Shown: positions 33,197 to 45,751 of the stretch, piece by piece
How the letters are laid out: each line of letters begins with the position of its first letter
Numbering within the stretch: the stretch's first letter is position 1
Assembly: GCA_000827325.1 (NCBI GenBank)
Contig: KN832874.1
Span: 2,030,721-2,094,720 of the forward strand
Direction of reading: 5' to 3'
Origin: Oidiodendron maius Zn
Lineage: Eukaryota; Ascomycota; Leotiomycetes; Myxotrichaceae
Length of the DNA: 64,000 bases
The notes under the pieces: generated by a model
Told to the model about the DNA's origin: nothing
Databases searched by the model: none
Seen by the model: only the letters and a program-made list of their open reading frames with translations
Position numbers and translations under genes: made by a program

Positions 33197-35156
33197 ATGA
33201 GTGAAAAAGACACAAGTGGGTTCCTTAGGTTCACAACAGTTTAAACCCCACAGGTCAATTATCGGTGTCAACCATCGGTTCAACCATTGCCACGTGGTTG
33301 AAACCAGTTGTCCCATACTCAGACCAACACCTCTATATAAACCCTGTCGTTCTGTGATATGATCTTCTGACCGTTGTGTTTGTAGCTACCGCCTCGGCGA
33401 TCGAGGCTGGCGCCGCCCGCGAAGTCGAAACTCGATCCAGCGACAATGGCATTAAAGGAGGTGCGGCGGAGCAAGAGATAATCTGTCCAGCCCACACGAC
33501 GGAGAGACGGCTCATTTGGAGGATTGACCTCCACGTGATGCCGTTCCTATGTATCATGTACCTGATGTCGTTCTTGGACAAGGTGAATATCGGCAATGCC
33601 CGCTCATTCAATCTAGAAACGGACCTTCACCTTGAAAGCACGCAATTCAATACGGCCCTGACCATCTTCTTCGTGCCCTACGTTTTGTTCGAGATTCCTT
33701 CCAACGTTATTCTCAAGCGCTGGGGCCCCCAACGGTGGGTGCCTCTTTGCATGTTTCTCTTCGGCCTCGTTATGATGTGCCAAGGGTTCGTGCAGTCCTA
33801 TAGCGGTCTGCTTGCCGCCCGCTTCTTCCTGGGCCTGTGTGAGGCTGGCATGTTCCCTGGAAGCTTCTATATGATGGGTGGGTTTCCCCAGAGCTTGGAT
33901 GGGGGCCAGATCATTAACCTGACGGCAAATAGCAATGTGGTACAAACGTTGGGAGTCGCAGAAGCGATTTACCCTGTTCTTCGGATCTACAACCTTGGCA
34001 GGCGCGTTTGGCGGTTTGTTAGCCGCAGCAATTGGCAAGAGTATGTCTGAGAGACCCATTGAAGGGGACCTGGCCATGATGACGGCCTACTGACTGAGTT
34101 TGGCTTGACAGTGAGCGGAGACAGAGGATACCACGGCTGGAGGTGGATCTTCATCCTTGAAGGTGTCGCGACGATGTTATTTGCCATTGTTTTTGCCTTC
34201 ACCTACCCAACCTTGTAAGTGAACGCCGTGTTTTGTTCTATGCTTGTCAAGTGCAAAGTGCATGCCGGCTGACCGAGGTGTTTTCATCCAACTTCAGTAT
34301 TGGTGAGGCCTCTTGGCTACGGGACGATGAGCGAGCCTTCCTTGTGGCGCGCCTTAAGGCAGAGCAGGGTGATAGTGCCGCTGACCGCCCGATCACAACA
34401 CGCGACGTCATAGAAGTGATGAAGGACCCAAAGGTATGGCTTGGCTCATTCATGTGCTTGGGTGTGGCTACCTGCGGGTACAGCTACGCCTACTTCTCGC
34501 CAACTATTATTGCGACGTACGGCTACAGCGCCATCAAGACACAGCTCGTCTCTGTGCCGCCCTGGGCTTGCGCCTTTGTCTGGTCCATGTTATGGGCCTT
34601 CATCTCTGACTGGATAAAGAACCGGTTCTTCATTACCATAGGTAGCATGTTAATTACCATTGTTGGTCTTGCGCTGTTACTGAACATCCACAATGACCAT
34701 CACGCTGAGTACGGCTTTTTGTTCCTTTTCACCATGGGCATCTACACGGCTATGCCTATGGTTTTCTGCTGGTACAGTATGAACCTTAGTGGGCATCATC
34801 GTCGCTCCATCGGCACTGGTTTCTTTATCAGCTTCGCCAATATTGGTGCTATTATAAGCACCTATGCCTTCCTTTCTGCCGACGCCCCGGACTACCATCC
34901 GGGATATTCTATCTGCCTGGGATTCATGTGCTTGGCGATTTTGAGTGCTTGCCTCTATGCTGGTGCTCTCTATTTGGAGAACCGCAAGCGTGACCGAGCT
35001 ACTGTTGATATCACCTTGACTGAGTCTGAAAAAGTGAATTTAGGGGTGGGTTTCTCTTCTATCCCATTTCCCAGATTGTTTCTGGCTCGGAGAAAACTTC
35101 TGACCTTCATATCTTCTGCATAGGATCTTAACCCTGACCTGAGGTACATGCTGTGA
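33197..35156 (+). CDS. Dal5/TNA1-type MFS transporter, 6 exons (first exon tentative)
   Basis: Exons are 33197-33215 (tentative), 33386-33877, 33933-34040, 34112-34214, 34298-35045 and 35124-35156, giving 500 aa. Family motifs are LIWRIDLHVMPFLCIMYLMS, FLDKVNIGNAR, VILKRWGPQRWVP, RFFLGLCEAGMFPG, MWYKRWESQKRF (over intron 2), GDRGYHGWRWIFILEG (over intron 3) and NPDLRYML at the C-terminus, all usual for the anion:cation symporter family (nicotinate, allantoate, vitamins). The body is certain. No in-frame ATG lies between the stop at 33355 and the first helices, so the start must lie in an upstream exon, for which ATG at 33197 (MSEKDT) with a 170-nt intron is the best fit, or has been lost. A TATA box at 33333 argues against this exon. 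Confidence 0.8.
33277..33339 (+). promoter_or_regulatory. Inverted repeat and TATA box before the MFS coding region
   Basis: GGTTCAACCA (33277-33286) and TGGTTGAAACC (33295-33305) form an imperfect inverted repeat around a CACGTG core, followed by TATATAA at 33333-33339. This looks like a regulator site plus core promoter about 50 bp before the long exon at 33386. Confidence 0.4.
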
Positions 35157-37423
35157 GTCGGAACTATAGGTTGTGTAACAGTTTGGAATCGAATGTCCAC
35201 AACGTGAACGGTGTAAATGAGCGAAGGCAGGACTTAATTACTATTCTATCAAAACCAATCAATGGAGTGTATTATTCGATTGATTATTGTATTACGTCAA
35301 AGAGGATCGGCTTTTCAGATTCTCTTTACTCTATTTTCTACAGAGCTTCTGCATGAGGGAAAACATACAACGTAGGTTGTGCATTAAGATTTCCTGGTTA
35401 GGACTAGGTCTGTATAGATCAGGTTAGAGGGAATGTAGTTTAGGGAGGCAATACGAGGTGAGATCTGCATTAATTTTAGAACTTAATTTTAATATGAAAG
35501 GGTAACTTCCCACACAAAAAGTGTTCGAATGTGATATCTATCATGACTCGAAATATTAGGCATACTGCAGGTAAGTCAGTGTTGGCCGAACTAACATGCT
35601 AGTTGTGGTAAGGCTGGCAAATGCTGGGCTAATGCCCCCACAGACGCTACTGCCTTGACATCTGAGGCCGAATTAGCGCATTGGCCAATCCCGAATTTCA
35701 CTACAACGCACAGTACCAGGTGCTAATATGCAAATACCACGGACTGGCAGTCGTAGGACTAGATTGACACTTGACAAGCATGTGCTGCTACGTATTTCTA
35801 GGATCGCGGTCCGGACTTGAGATCTGAGGCTCTGAGGATGCCTTGTTGGTGTCGCCCTGGTTAGGGTCCGTATCCGTGCTGGGGACGACAATAGTCGTGG
35901 TTGGCTCTAATATCAACCTGTCTTTTGTCGGAAAGCCGGGACGTAGTATGTATCCTGTCTACAAAAGCGAGTGGTGAAATTGAAGTGACTGGAGAAACAT
36001 ATATACATGTTTATAACATAACTGGCCATAGTGAATCTCTAGTCATACTGTAGTTTAGCCGGAAAAAATCCTCATTTCCTTGTATGAACCTCTAATTATA
36101 ACGAAATATCTCTTTATAAATTATACTAAAAGGGTTTCTATTAAATTTACTATAAAAATTAGCTTTATTAATAGTTATAAGGTCTAACTCACTTACCCCG
36201 CCATATCCTCAGACTTCAGAACAAGTCACGTGGATCATTGTACTGTCGAGCAATCTGCAACGGTGTGTAGTAAAGCCCTGTCGGGTGAAATAAGGTCTGA
36301 TGAATCACTCTTTCGCGCCACTTCTGTAGAGAATATGCTCTAAATTTGTCGAATTGGACGCAGTCTCTTATCCACTACTAGACCGTATCTAGTTCTCAAA
36401 TATAACCCCCCGTTTGAATCACCGTTGCTGCTATACTGCTTTCAACACACCTACTAATGTGGTAATAGATTAGACATATAATCTAATAATTATCTTATTG
36501 ACGTTGGCTACTGTAACCTAATTAACAGATATAATTGATAGAGGTACTGGGTCTTTTAAATATATGTAATTTAAATAAAGGGTTTAAGATGTTTAGGTAG
36601 TCCTCTCGAGACTATTTGGTGTACAATTTGGGTCGAGCGCAGGCTCTTGCCCTTTGTATCTCTTGAACTCGCATCTATTTATAAGCCATTAACGTAACGT
36701 TGCGACTTGCACAAGGTGCTGTCGTTAAGCTATAGAGGTAAGACTTGGACGAATCAGATTATATCGTATCGACTCTTTGGAAGATACCTTCGGTAGGCTT
36801 GCCGCTACAGCCATTCAAGGATTGTTTCACAGTAGGCGCCCACTTTAGACCTTCCCTACCAATCGCGCGTTACCTAGCAGCATTAGGCTTGGAGCCTACT
36901 ACAGCATCGTGAAAGTAGTACAGTCTACGCCTCAAGCCCATCAGCTCTTGGATCACGGCCTTGGATGGAGGCTTTTGTTGTTGTGGCTACAAAATAGAAT
37001 CCGAATCAGTTCACCGAAGTCATGGCATCGGCTAACTACAATCTGGTCTTTCGATAGGCATTATTTTTCCCGACTTAATGCGTGCACTCTGGGTCATTTT
37101 ATTGGGAAGTTCAATAATTCGTGGGAGATAAGGGTTGCCTTTTGGCTGCCTTGCGGTTGCCTTGCAGCTGGCTTTATCTACACGAAGCTAAAATATTACA
37201 CCTGAACAGCTGCGCCTCCACCTGCAGCCTCATTTGGTCGTATTCTTTCCTATCCAGCACTCTCCAGCACCCTCTCCGGTTTCTCGGCACTCAATGTCCA
37301 ATAAATGAGGAACCATCGAAATCTATCGCATACGAATATCTAGTTGCTAAGCTTAAAAGCACTTCAATCGTATTGATAATCAGTAGCTTTAGCGGCGCTG
37401 AAATTCGTCGCCCAACCAACGCC
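35157..37423. other. Intergenic, strongly AT-rich in part
   Basis: 2.3 kb. 36000-36600 is rich in TA and looks like mutated repeat DNA. Frames at 36909-37205 and in the 300 bp before 37424 are open but lack motifs; part may be an upstream exon of the gene at 37424. Confidence 0.4.
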
Positions 37424-40400
37424 ATGAGCAATACAATTAGTCGAGTCACGGCAGCGATGACTGCCATCCACAATGAAAATTCCATTTCTCTGGCAAACCT
37501 CAACGTCGATTTTACACTCATCAAGCTAGAGGCGCCACCAGAATTTCTAGGCGTAGGACGGACTATCTCGCACAGCAGAAAGCGCTCAGCCGAGGATGGA
37601 TCAGTCCACAAGACTGCACGAAAGCTTGGCGCCCTCTTTGCTTCGAAAGTGCCCAGCACGTCAGAGCTCTACAGGGCATACGGTAAAAGAGTCTCCGAGA
37701 TATCTCAATCGGCAACCGCCAATCCACAGCCGACAGCGAAGGATGGTCTCTTCGCAAGCTACGTTGGAGCAGATTCTACGAGCTTGTGGGCAGCAGTAAC
37801 TTCCGGTGAAGGAGCAATTGGAGTGCATCTTCTTGCTTGTATGCTCGCCAGAATGTGGAATGGGCCAGAAGCGACCTCAGTATGGGATGAATTGGTCACG
37901 AAACGGAAAGAAGAGATCAGTGAGGAAGTTGAGCGTGCTGTATACCCGTCAAAATTTGATGCAGACGTTTGCGCAAGCACACAGGAATTGACACGGGATG
38001 AACTTGCACTCTGGGACGCAAGCGCACGCTCCTGGATTGAAAGTGCGGATAAGGCCAAAGCACGAGAGCATAAGCAGCTCATTCTTATGCTGGACAATAT
38101 CAATGTCCCGGTCAATAGCGAGAAAAGCGTTTACAGCAGCGTAATGGTTGCATGGTCGACGGCCCTTGTAGCACCAGTGGTTGTCAGAATTCGTGCCGCA
38201 CGTGCCAGCCTCACCAAAATATTCAGGGAGTCAAAAATCAATTTAATACCCTATATATACAACACCATCACCACAATGCCTCCTTAATTGGTTTCCCACC
38301 ATTTCCAATAAGGCGTCTGCATCGTGTAGGCATCTGGCTAATGCGTTTTTGCACCTCTGTTATTGTTACTTTACTCCACTCCTCTTGTAAGGCTGCCTTG
38401 ATCTCGTCCTCTGAATGGAAGATTCTCTGATATAATCGTTGCTTTATAATATTCCAAATAGCCTCAATTGGATTAAGATCAGGGCTTTAAGCAGGATGCT
38501 TCAAATTCGTGATCTAATTCTCTTCTTTAAGCTTGGCTGCTAGGCCCTCCTTCTTTATACCATGAGATGGGTCTCTATCCTCCTATAAAACCTATAGTCC
38601 TGCGTCTTGTATATATATATTATATATAGCCTTAATATAGACTAGTAATAGATGCTCTGTATAGTACTTTTGAGTTATTGTATTGCCTTGAGGCTTGATG
38701 TCTACCTTGTAAGGCCTCTAAGCTTCCTAGTCCTTAAGTCTAGCTTGGAATTCGGCTTCTGACTTAGTTATTAGATATTGATGTAGCTTAGGAGGCATTG
38801 CAGGTTATATAATATAAGGCTCCTTATTATTATAAAACTCCAGCTTCTCTACTTTGTCCTACTATATAATCTATACAGCGATATAAAAGTATATACCAAG
38901 CTTCTCTTCTCTTTCTTGTATATTCTTATTATTATACCTTGTCCTATACTCTCTTAAGATATCGCTAACTACCTGTAATATAGGATCAATATATGCTTTA
39001 TTGGTAAAGAAGATATAACTCCAGAAATCCTTGACTGACTTGTCTATATACTCTTGAGTGTACTTGACTCTCTTGGCCTTGTTTTTGTTGGAGATCTTCT
39101 TCTTGATAAATATATATTTATACCTTTAGCTACTGTATATATACTCCTTTAATTTGCGTTATAATTAACGCTTTTGAATAGGTAATCTATAGTACTCAAT
39201 CTGTACCTTATATAGCTGATCTTGGACAGGATTTCTAGCCAGGTTAACAAGTATCTTGTATATTGATTTAGTGACTTTTGAGGGCCTACCAAGCTTAGTA
39301 GACCTCTTCCGGAGACTGTAGTATACTAGGGATCCTATATTCTCTCTCTGCTTTAGCTATCGTTATACTATACGTTCAGAAGTCTGGATATCGTATACAA
39401 TTTATCGAGTGGACTTCTTATTGTGGTTATAGTCCCAAGCGTCATAAAATCGAGTTCTCTTGATAGTATCTGCTTGAAAAGAGCTAGGAGGGGGTGTAAT
39501 ACGCTGTGTACGGCGTGTGGTGGGTGCCATGTTGAGCGATTAAGAGTAATAGTTAAATAGAGCATGAAATCGCGATTTCGCGTTTTGGCGTTTTGGCCCG
39601 TGCGGCACGAATTCTGACAACCCCTGGTGTAGCAATGGATTGCTTAGTAAGAGGAATGCCACAACAAGTCCAAGATGCTGCAGCTTTACTCGGTATGTCC
39701 TCCTGGCACTTGTACCCAGACATGGTCATTCTCGGTACAGTGACAGCTGAGGTAAAGCAAGGGGATCAGCTGTTTCTCCCCACCGCCCTACTCACTCTAG
39801 GGCTTCAATTCGCCAACAAAAATCACCAAAGCGTTTCATGGTCGCTACCATTGGCCCATATGAGATACTACGGCCACCCAGTTTGGTCGCAGCGGGCTTT
39901 AGGTCAAGAAAACTCTCGGATTTCGATGGATGAATTTGCATATATTGTGCTTGGCGCCGTCTTCGGAGGGTGGATGGAATATGGTCGAAGCACAGATGAT
40001 GGTCTATCTTGGCTTTTGAAACTCTTGGAGCTCCTAGATAAGTTTTCCCAGAATACTAAAGAGCCATGCACCGTAGGAGAAATGCTGCATAATTTTGATG
40101 GGACGGTAGAAATACCATGGGAAAATGTTCCACTTCACATACGAGCACGTCAAATATCGGATCCTTCGACATGGATGGGGTGGCTCTTCATTGCAGCTCA
40201 GCGGATTATTGATAGCAAGGGAATTGAAAAGCAAACAGCAATGCAGCTAGTTGCTCTCGGTCGTCGCCGAACCGACATGCTGTGTCCCAATTATGACCGC
40301 CCACTCCCCCTGTTTGGCCTATCAGACCCTTTCGTTCTAATTCATATAATATCTGACGAGGACCTGCAGGTTAAAATATTACGACACATTGCCAGAAGGC

Positions 40401-42349
40401 TCAAACTCAGCAATACAACACATATCATAAGGTACCGCCATAATCCCGACCTGCAGCATGCCAAGGAGACCCAAGGTGCGTTCTTTGAGTTTGCAAGTGT
40501 ATTGCCGGTGTTAAAGTGCAAAATACGAGAGAACGCCGAAGCATGCGATCGCCCTGATCGAGACTCCAGCAGCTACGCTCGCTGGCTGCCAATAAGGACA
40601 CGGCATGACCCGTCTACCAACCAGGCAGTGGGCTGTGTTTGTGAGATTGAGTGCTCAGAAGATTGTCAGTGCCTTGCAGAGTCGACAGAATGTTCCCTTC
40701 TCTGTAAAGGGCACGGTCAGAACGATGTGCTAAATTCATGCGGGATTATGAATCATCGCCAGATGCTCATGAACAAAAAGAGATCCAAAGATATCGTTAA
40801 TTACGGAGAATACTGTTTTCCACTCTACGACTTTTGGGACGATATGAGTGGTGAGCTCTGCATTAAGCAAGGTTGTGATCGTTCATATGACGAAGAGATA
40901 AACCATTTATGCCAAGAAGATCCGTCGCTAAGGGTGGGAGATTCCGAAGTTCTCGAACTAGTCCTTGGGGCTCATTCTGAATGTGGAATCTATGCTTTCA
41001 AGTATCCACATATCAGTCAAATATCATCTGACATAAACCTTCCACGAGCAGGAGATTGCATACCTCCTGAAATAATGGAGACTGCTCTACGGCCGGAAGT
41101 GTTAAATCTCGGGCCTCTTATCGATTGGTTGTCATATTTTAATCAGAACGAGCTAAAAGTGGACATCCCAGAGAATTCATATTCGACCGCAGCAAGGCGT
41201 GATGGATATGGAATATATACTATTTCCCTTAGAGCAAGTGCCTCAGCTACAGAGGTGTACAAGTTGCTCCCAGGGGCAACAGTATCCACTTCAATCGCTT
41301 CTCGCCGGCTGTGGCTATCAAAATGGATACGACCCGAGTTCAAGAAGAAAACTGATCAGCCACATCTTTTCTGGAACCAACAACTTTTCAGAGGTGAAGC
41401 TTTAGCTTGCATTGCACTATTTGATTCAGGCAGCTATGATCTCGACCCTGACGGTTTAAGCAAAGTATTTGCACTATCTTCAGGCAATTCCATCTATGTA
41501 GCGGCTCCACTACTTTGTGATCCGCATGAAATGCCACTGGAACGCGAAGTACGACGTGTCGTGGGGAATATTGGCCGCCCCGGCCTAGCTTTTTTAATTC
41601 CCCCAACAGAACCGAAGATCCGCAAACCTAACAACGAGAGCTGGATGCACATCAACCATGCCCCTTTCGATGGCAAGATCGAGGACTGTTTCCAGCAGAC
41701 AACGATTCATCTTGGCTTTACAGCCTACAATTTACCACTCCGGGATGACTCTCAGGGCGACAATATAATTGATCGACCAGCATCTCTTGTCGAAACAATT
41801 ATTTCTGTGCACGACCGTGGGCAGTGGGTCGCTGATCTAGATGTCATATCTGCACTAGAGTACGGCAGGATGGATGAGAACCCGGGGGAACCGTGCGGAC
41901 TTCCAACTGTGGGCTTTCCGAAGTTGACAAGCTCTAATGGGAGTTTATCTGTTCGTTTGCAGGACCATTTAAATGGAAAAGTCTCTTTTCGAAAGCTGCA
42001 AGAGAGTGAAAACAACCCCATTCGCCTTGACTGTACCTGTCAGACTATCGGGAGCAACTTTAGGAAGCGGAAACATTTTCCTAGCTTTGATGAGGTTTTT
42101 CGTAGTGGAAAACCACACTTCATTTCTGTAGACAACTGGGATGAATTTCTGGAGGCGCCATCGGATGGCATTCTTGTTATTCGTGCTCATGAGAACTGGC
42201 TAGCAAGACTAGCATTCACAGTTTTAAGTGTCAACCGCAGGGTCAGAACCATTGTACTTCCGAATGACGTTTGCTGGGCGTGCTGCAAGACATCTATAGA
42301 AGATGCTCAAAGAGACTTAGAGACTGACTTACTGTTTCTCATTTGTTAG
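37424..42349 (+). pseudogene. Large gene of unknown function split by a Tc1-like transposon
   Basis: The left part is 37424-38170 (about 249 codons) and the right part 39630-42349 (about 905 codons). Between them lies a transposon. At the junction the left flank reads ALVA and the right flank VAMDCLVRGMP in the same frame once one copy of the target site is counted, so the ancestral gene was one frame of about 1,150 codons. The protein has no domain I know. It has a Cys-rich stretch around 40624-40720 (CVCEIECSEDCQC) and is otherwise soluble-looking. The start is uncertain: the frame is open from 37121 and ATG 37424 (MSNTIS) is one choice. The insertion should abolish the full-length product. 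The right part stays fully open over 2.7 kb, so the insertion appears recent relative to decay of the gene. Confidence 0.75.
38171..39629 (-). mobile_element. Tc1/mariner-like transposon inserted in a gene, degenerate
   Basis: The ends are long inverted repeats: ACCAGTGGTTGTCAGAATTC from 38173 and its inverse ending at 39628, matching over about 35 bp including CGTGCCGCACG. Target TA copies lie at 38169-38170 and 39630-39631; in fact the five bases GTAGC are repeated (38168-38172, 39629-39633). The interior (38250-39580) is very AT-rich. The minus strand encodes a transposase relic starting MAPTTRRTQRITPPPSS (39530) and ending with LNPIEAIWNIIKQRL (about 38470), broken by many TAA/TAG stops. 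Confidence 0.85.
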
Positions 42350-42496
42350 CAAAGGTAAAAGCTAGGACAGTAAATTAGAGAAGGATTTCTTTATAATTTT
42401 CGGCTGTGGGGCAAGATTATTAAGTAATACATTTAGATGCAGTATTATACAATTTAAGTTTAAATGCTTTAACTCTAAAAATGGTTATAATATTAT
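42350..42496. other. Intergenic
   Basis: AT-rich spacer between the stop of the split gene and repeat copy 2. Nothing is recognised. Confidence 0.3.
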
Positions 42497-42766
42497 CTTG
42501 AGCAGAGGTTCAGGTTAATGCGCAGGTTGTAGTTGGATATCAAGGTGAAACTCAGTTATATTGACTATAAGCTTTCGGCATAGCAGAATGCCGAAAGCAG
42601 TAGGTAAAGTGAGCGATGCAGAGACAACTAATTAAGCACAGCTATACTGGAGTAAAGGCCCCTTTATATAGACCTTATTGACTCACATGAATCCTCTGAA
42701 TCCTGGATCCTAAAGGATATCCTGAATCCTAAGGGATGTATCATGCGAGCTTGAGGCCCTGATCAA
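42497..42766 (-). repeat. Dispersed 280-bp repeat, copy 2
   Basis: An inverted copy of the repeat at 16741-17020. It begins CTTGAGCAGAGGTTCAGG and ends AGGCCCTGATCAA. The hairpin is intact here: GCTTTCGGCA (42571) pairs with TGCCGAAAGC (ending 42598). No clear target-site duplication is seen. Confidence 0.75.
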
Positions 42767-43557
42767 TAAGTTATATAAAGTAGTATAATAAAGGCTTATA
42801 CTAGAATAAAGATATATTAAGCGTGACCTAAAAGAATTAAAAGACTAAAAAAAATATGCCTTAAAGAAGACTCAAATAGAATAGTAAAAAGGATACCTGT
42901 CTTTAAGAGCAATATATAAGCGCAAGCATACCTGTCATTGAAACAGACTTGGCGCTTTAACTTTATGAATAGAAAAGCTACCTTCTAGGTGTCTTTGATT
43001 CTCGAAAGATCCAACTCTAGACCAAAGTGAGGGCGCTGCACCGCTCTTTACAGCCCCTGAGGCTCAGTACATGGCTTGTAGAGGCGTTATATGCCGGCCC
43101 CGAGTGTACCAGGCTCTGGAGACTGATGAGGCTACGTCTAATATCTATCCCTACTGCATCAAGTTTCTTCGACTTGTACACTTTATTCGTTGATGCAGTG
43201 TGTTCTGTAATCTATCTCTATTAGCCAAATACTAGACACTATAGACCAGGTGTAGCATCTAAACGCATACCGCTTTGGATTCGTTGCTCATCAATCGCAG
43301 TGTCTTTGTCATCACTATGGCCCTCCGAGCCGCACGCACGCCTCGTCTAGACTGCCTCTTTATACCAGTGGTCGATTGTGGCTTATATGTTCAATGAGAG
43401 AAAACTTTTATTGTAGACCTAAGACTTAGAGGGACTAAGATAAAGAAATCCAGCGGGAGAATCAAAATTAAACTACTCGGCTAATACGCCTTAGCCTGTC
43501 CTTTCAACTGCCACCATCACGATTAAATCCTCTTTTTTTCACCAGATACACACTAAT
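42767..43557. other. Intergenic, AT-rich then unique
   Basis: 42770-43000 is A-rich and looks like a decayed repeat. A 65-codon frame at 43027-43224 has no motif. No gene is supported. Confidence 0.4.
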
Positions 43558-44305
43558 TCAGCAGGATTTCCATCCTAGCACAACGGCATTGACGAATTCG
43601 TCATTCTCCACCACAGATGCGATACCCCCTTGGCCATTGACACCAACCTCCTGTTTCACATTTAGCAAGCTCGTGGTGGTGCCGCAAGGAGACCAAGCGT
43701 CCCACACGACGGCATCACGCTTATCAAAGCCTGTGGTAATAGGCCCGGTAAAATCAACCCGGCTCACGACCTAATTAAGAAATTAGCATTTGTTGTCCTT
43801 CCTTCCCTGCGGATGTTCAAAGTAGTAAAGGGTATTCGAGGATTCGTAGAAAGATTCCCTAGGAAAATTGACGGAAAAAGAGAACTTAGCCGTGCATAGA
43901 GAGGTAGTCTCTCACCTGGTCTGTGCTCCCGGAGAAGTAGTATGTCGACTGAACATAACCGTCTGAGTCGGCCAGCAGGTCAACATAGCCGAGATACTCG
44001 ACGGCCAGAACAGTAAACGAGTAACCGCGAGGATAGGTAATGCCGAAGTTAATCTGACAGAATTTCCGGCTGTCGTCGACGGAAAAGCCTGGTCCAGCTT
44101 GAGCGATGAGGTCCTTTGTCACGATGGGGCAAATGTCGCCGGCGTCAGAGACACTCACTGACAGAGTGCCTTGGCTGCAGCCGGTACCACCATAGGTAAT
44201 AGAAGTAATTTCCACGCCTGAGGGAGGTGTGTCTGTGCCCCTTGAGATGATAGCAACCGCAGAGACGAGCAAGGGGACAAAAGGAAGAATGCTGAGGAAT
44301 TTCAT
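43558..44305 (-). CDS. Secreted DUF4360 protein (short form), 2 exons
   Basis: Exons are 44305-43916 and 43770-43558 (200 aa), intron 145 nt, in frame. A signal peptide (MKFLSILPFVPLLVSAVA) is followed by VEITSITYGGTGCSQGTLSV, FSVDDSRKFCQINFGITYPRG, YYFSG, and a C-terminal WDAWSPCGTTTSLLNV...GWKSC. The paired cysteines and the GGTGC / NC.I / WSPCG pattern are the DUF4360 signature. It is a small extracellular protein, probably disulfide-bonded, of unknown function. The paralog at 48245-49059 shares intron position and all Cys blocks. TATATA at 44351-44356, about 45 bp upstream of the ATG, is the likely TATA box. Confidence 0.88.
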
Positions 44306-44350
44306 TGCGAAAAACTGTTCTCCCGCTCCAGCAGCCGACGTATCTGAGGG

Positions 44351-44356
44351 TATATA
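44351..44356 (-). promoter_or_regulatory. TATA box of the short DUF4360 gene
   Basis: TATATA about 45 bp upstream of the start codon at 44305, read on the minus strand. Confidence 0.5.
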
Positions 44357-45100
44357 AGAATTGGAGAACCGAACTTCGAGCCAGAGGACTTTACGATAGT
44401 AGAGATCGACTTGAGCTTGGTCTGTCGGAGAAAAATCAATATCGGGGGTTTGGTCCTATTTAAGCATGTGCGTATGATCCGGAGACCGATCAAAGCCTGG
44501 TAGTAGTAAAAGCCGTTATGGAACGCTAATAGATACAGAAGACTCGCAAAGCCAATTAGCAAGGGTCCAGTTGGCGTCCATGTCCGGTCGTGCGGGCCGC
44601 TGCTACCCTAACCGATCCTACCGCAGCCGAAATGGCATTCGGGGGGCATTGAGTACAGCGGCGGGAAGCCTGGCACTGTCGCAACTTGGTGGAAATCACC
44701 AAGAACTCAGGTGTCACAATTCCTTTCGGCGGAAATCGAAAACAGCGGGATCTGTAGCCAGAATCGCGTACGCATCGAAAGCCCTCTGTTGATATGCGAA
44801 CAACTGGGATCGCCGAAACTGTAGCTGTCCTTAACTGGAGGTCTAGTGAATAACACCTGATATTTCTGGAGGGGTACGATACCTGCCATGAAACTAGTAA
44901 ATCTAACCAGACTCCGTGTACCGCTGTAACTCCCGAGAAAGGGTGGCAATAGATATTACGGACCCAAGTTGATTGGCCGCCCTCGTTTTACTTAATTTTC
45001 CTTGCTACCGGAGCTATGCAGGTATTATTATTTAGTGTTTAGAGGGTGCTTGGTACCCCGCGAATTTTCCCACAGGGGTCAACTAATTAACCTTCCTTAG
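44357..45100. other. Intergenic
   Basis: Upstream region of the short DUF4360 gene. Short frames only; no gene seen. Confidence 0.4.
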
Positions 45101-45751
45101 TAAACGATTTCCCGGCACAAATCCAGCCCCTATACGAATCCCGCTGTTTTACACCAAAATCACGATTTGGAATACCTTTATAATTTGACTAATGTAGAGC
45201 CTATTAACTTGATTCAAACATGTAAATGTAGAGCTTAATTAGGCAATTAGAATCATGTAACTTGATACTCTTTTCATTTATTACTTTTAGAATGCTTCAT
45301 AGTCCAAGATAATTGTTTCATACCAAAAATCTAAGTTTTTAGCAATCCGATAACCATTCGAGTATAAAAGCTATTCACTTAATTCTCGGATAAAACTATA
45401 GAGCTTAAACATGCAATTAAAATCATGTAAGTTATTCTAAAACCATTTTCATTAGGGACTATGTATTCTTATACAAATTCTAGAATTGTGTATAGAAAAG
45501 TTAAAAGTTACAAATTCCTATACAAAATACTTGTATTAAAAAGGATTGAATCATTATTCTTTACACGCAATATATAAACCTAGTTTTAAACTAGATATTC
45601 TGTATTGCATAATTAAGCTCTACATCTATAGTCTAAAATTAAGTTTATAGCCATTATAGTAGCAGCGCTATAAAGGGACCAAAAATCATGATTTTGGTGT
45701 ATTAATGGTAGGATTTGCGCAGGGTCGGGATTTGTGCTGGGAAATCGTTTA
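45101..45751. mobile_element. TIR element/MITE, 651 bp, terminal repeats about 65 bp
   Basis: The left end TAAACGATTTCCCGGCACAA and the right end (45727-45751) are inverted repeats; similarity continues inward for about 65 bp to a CACCAAAATCA block. The ends carry TA. The interior is AT-rich with two copies of a unit around TAGAGCTTAA...CAATTA.AATCATGTAA (45233 and 45400). There is no coding capacity. Confidence 0.75.

Noticed and set aside
36909-37205. 98-codon frame as an upstream gene
   Set aside because: No family features, and it overlaps the possible 5' part of the large split gene; not supported as a separate gene.
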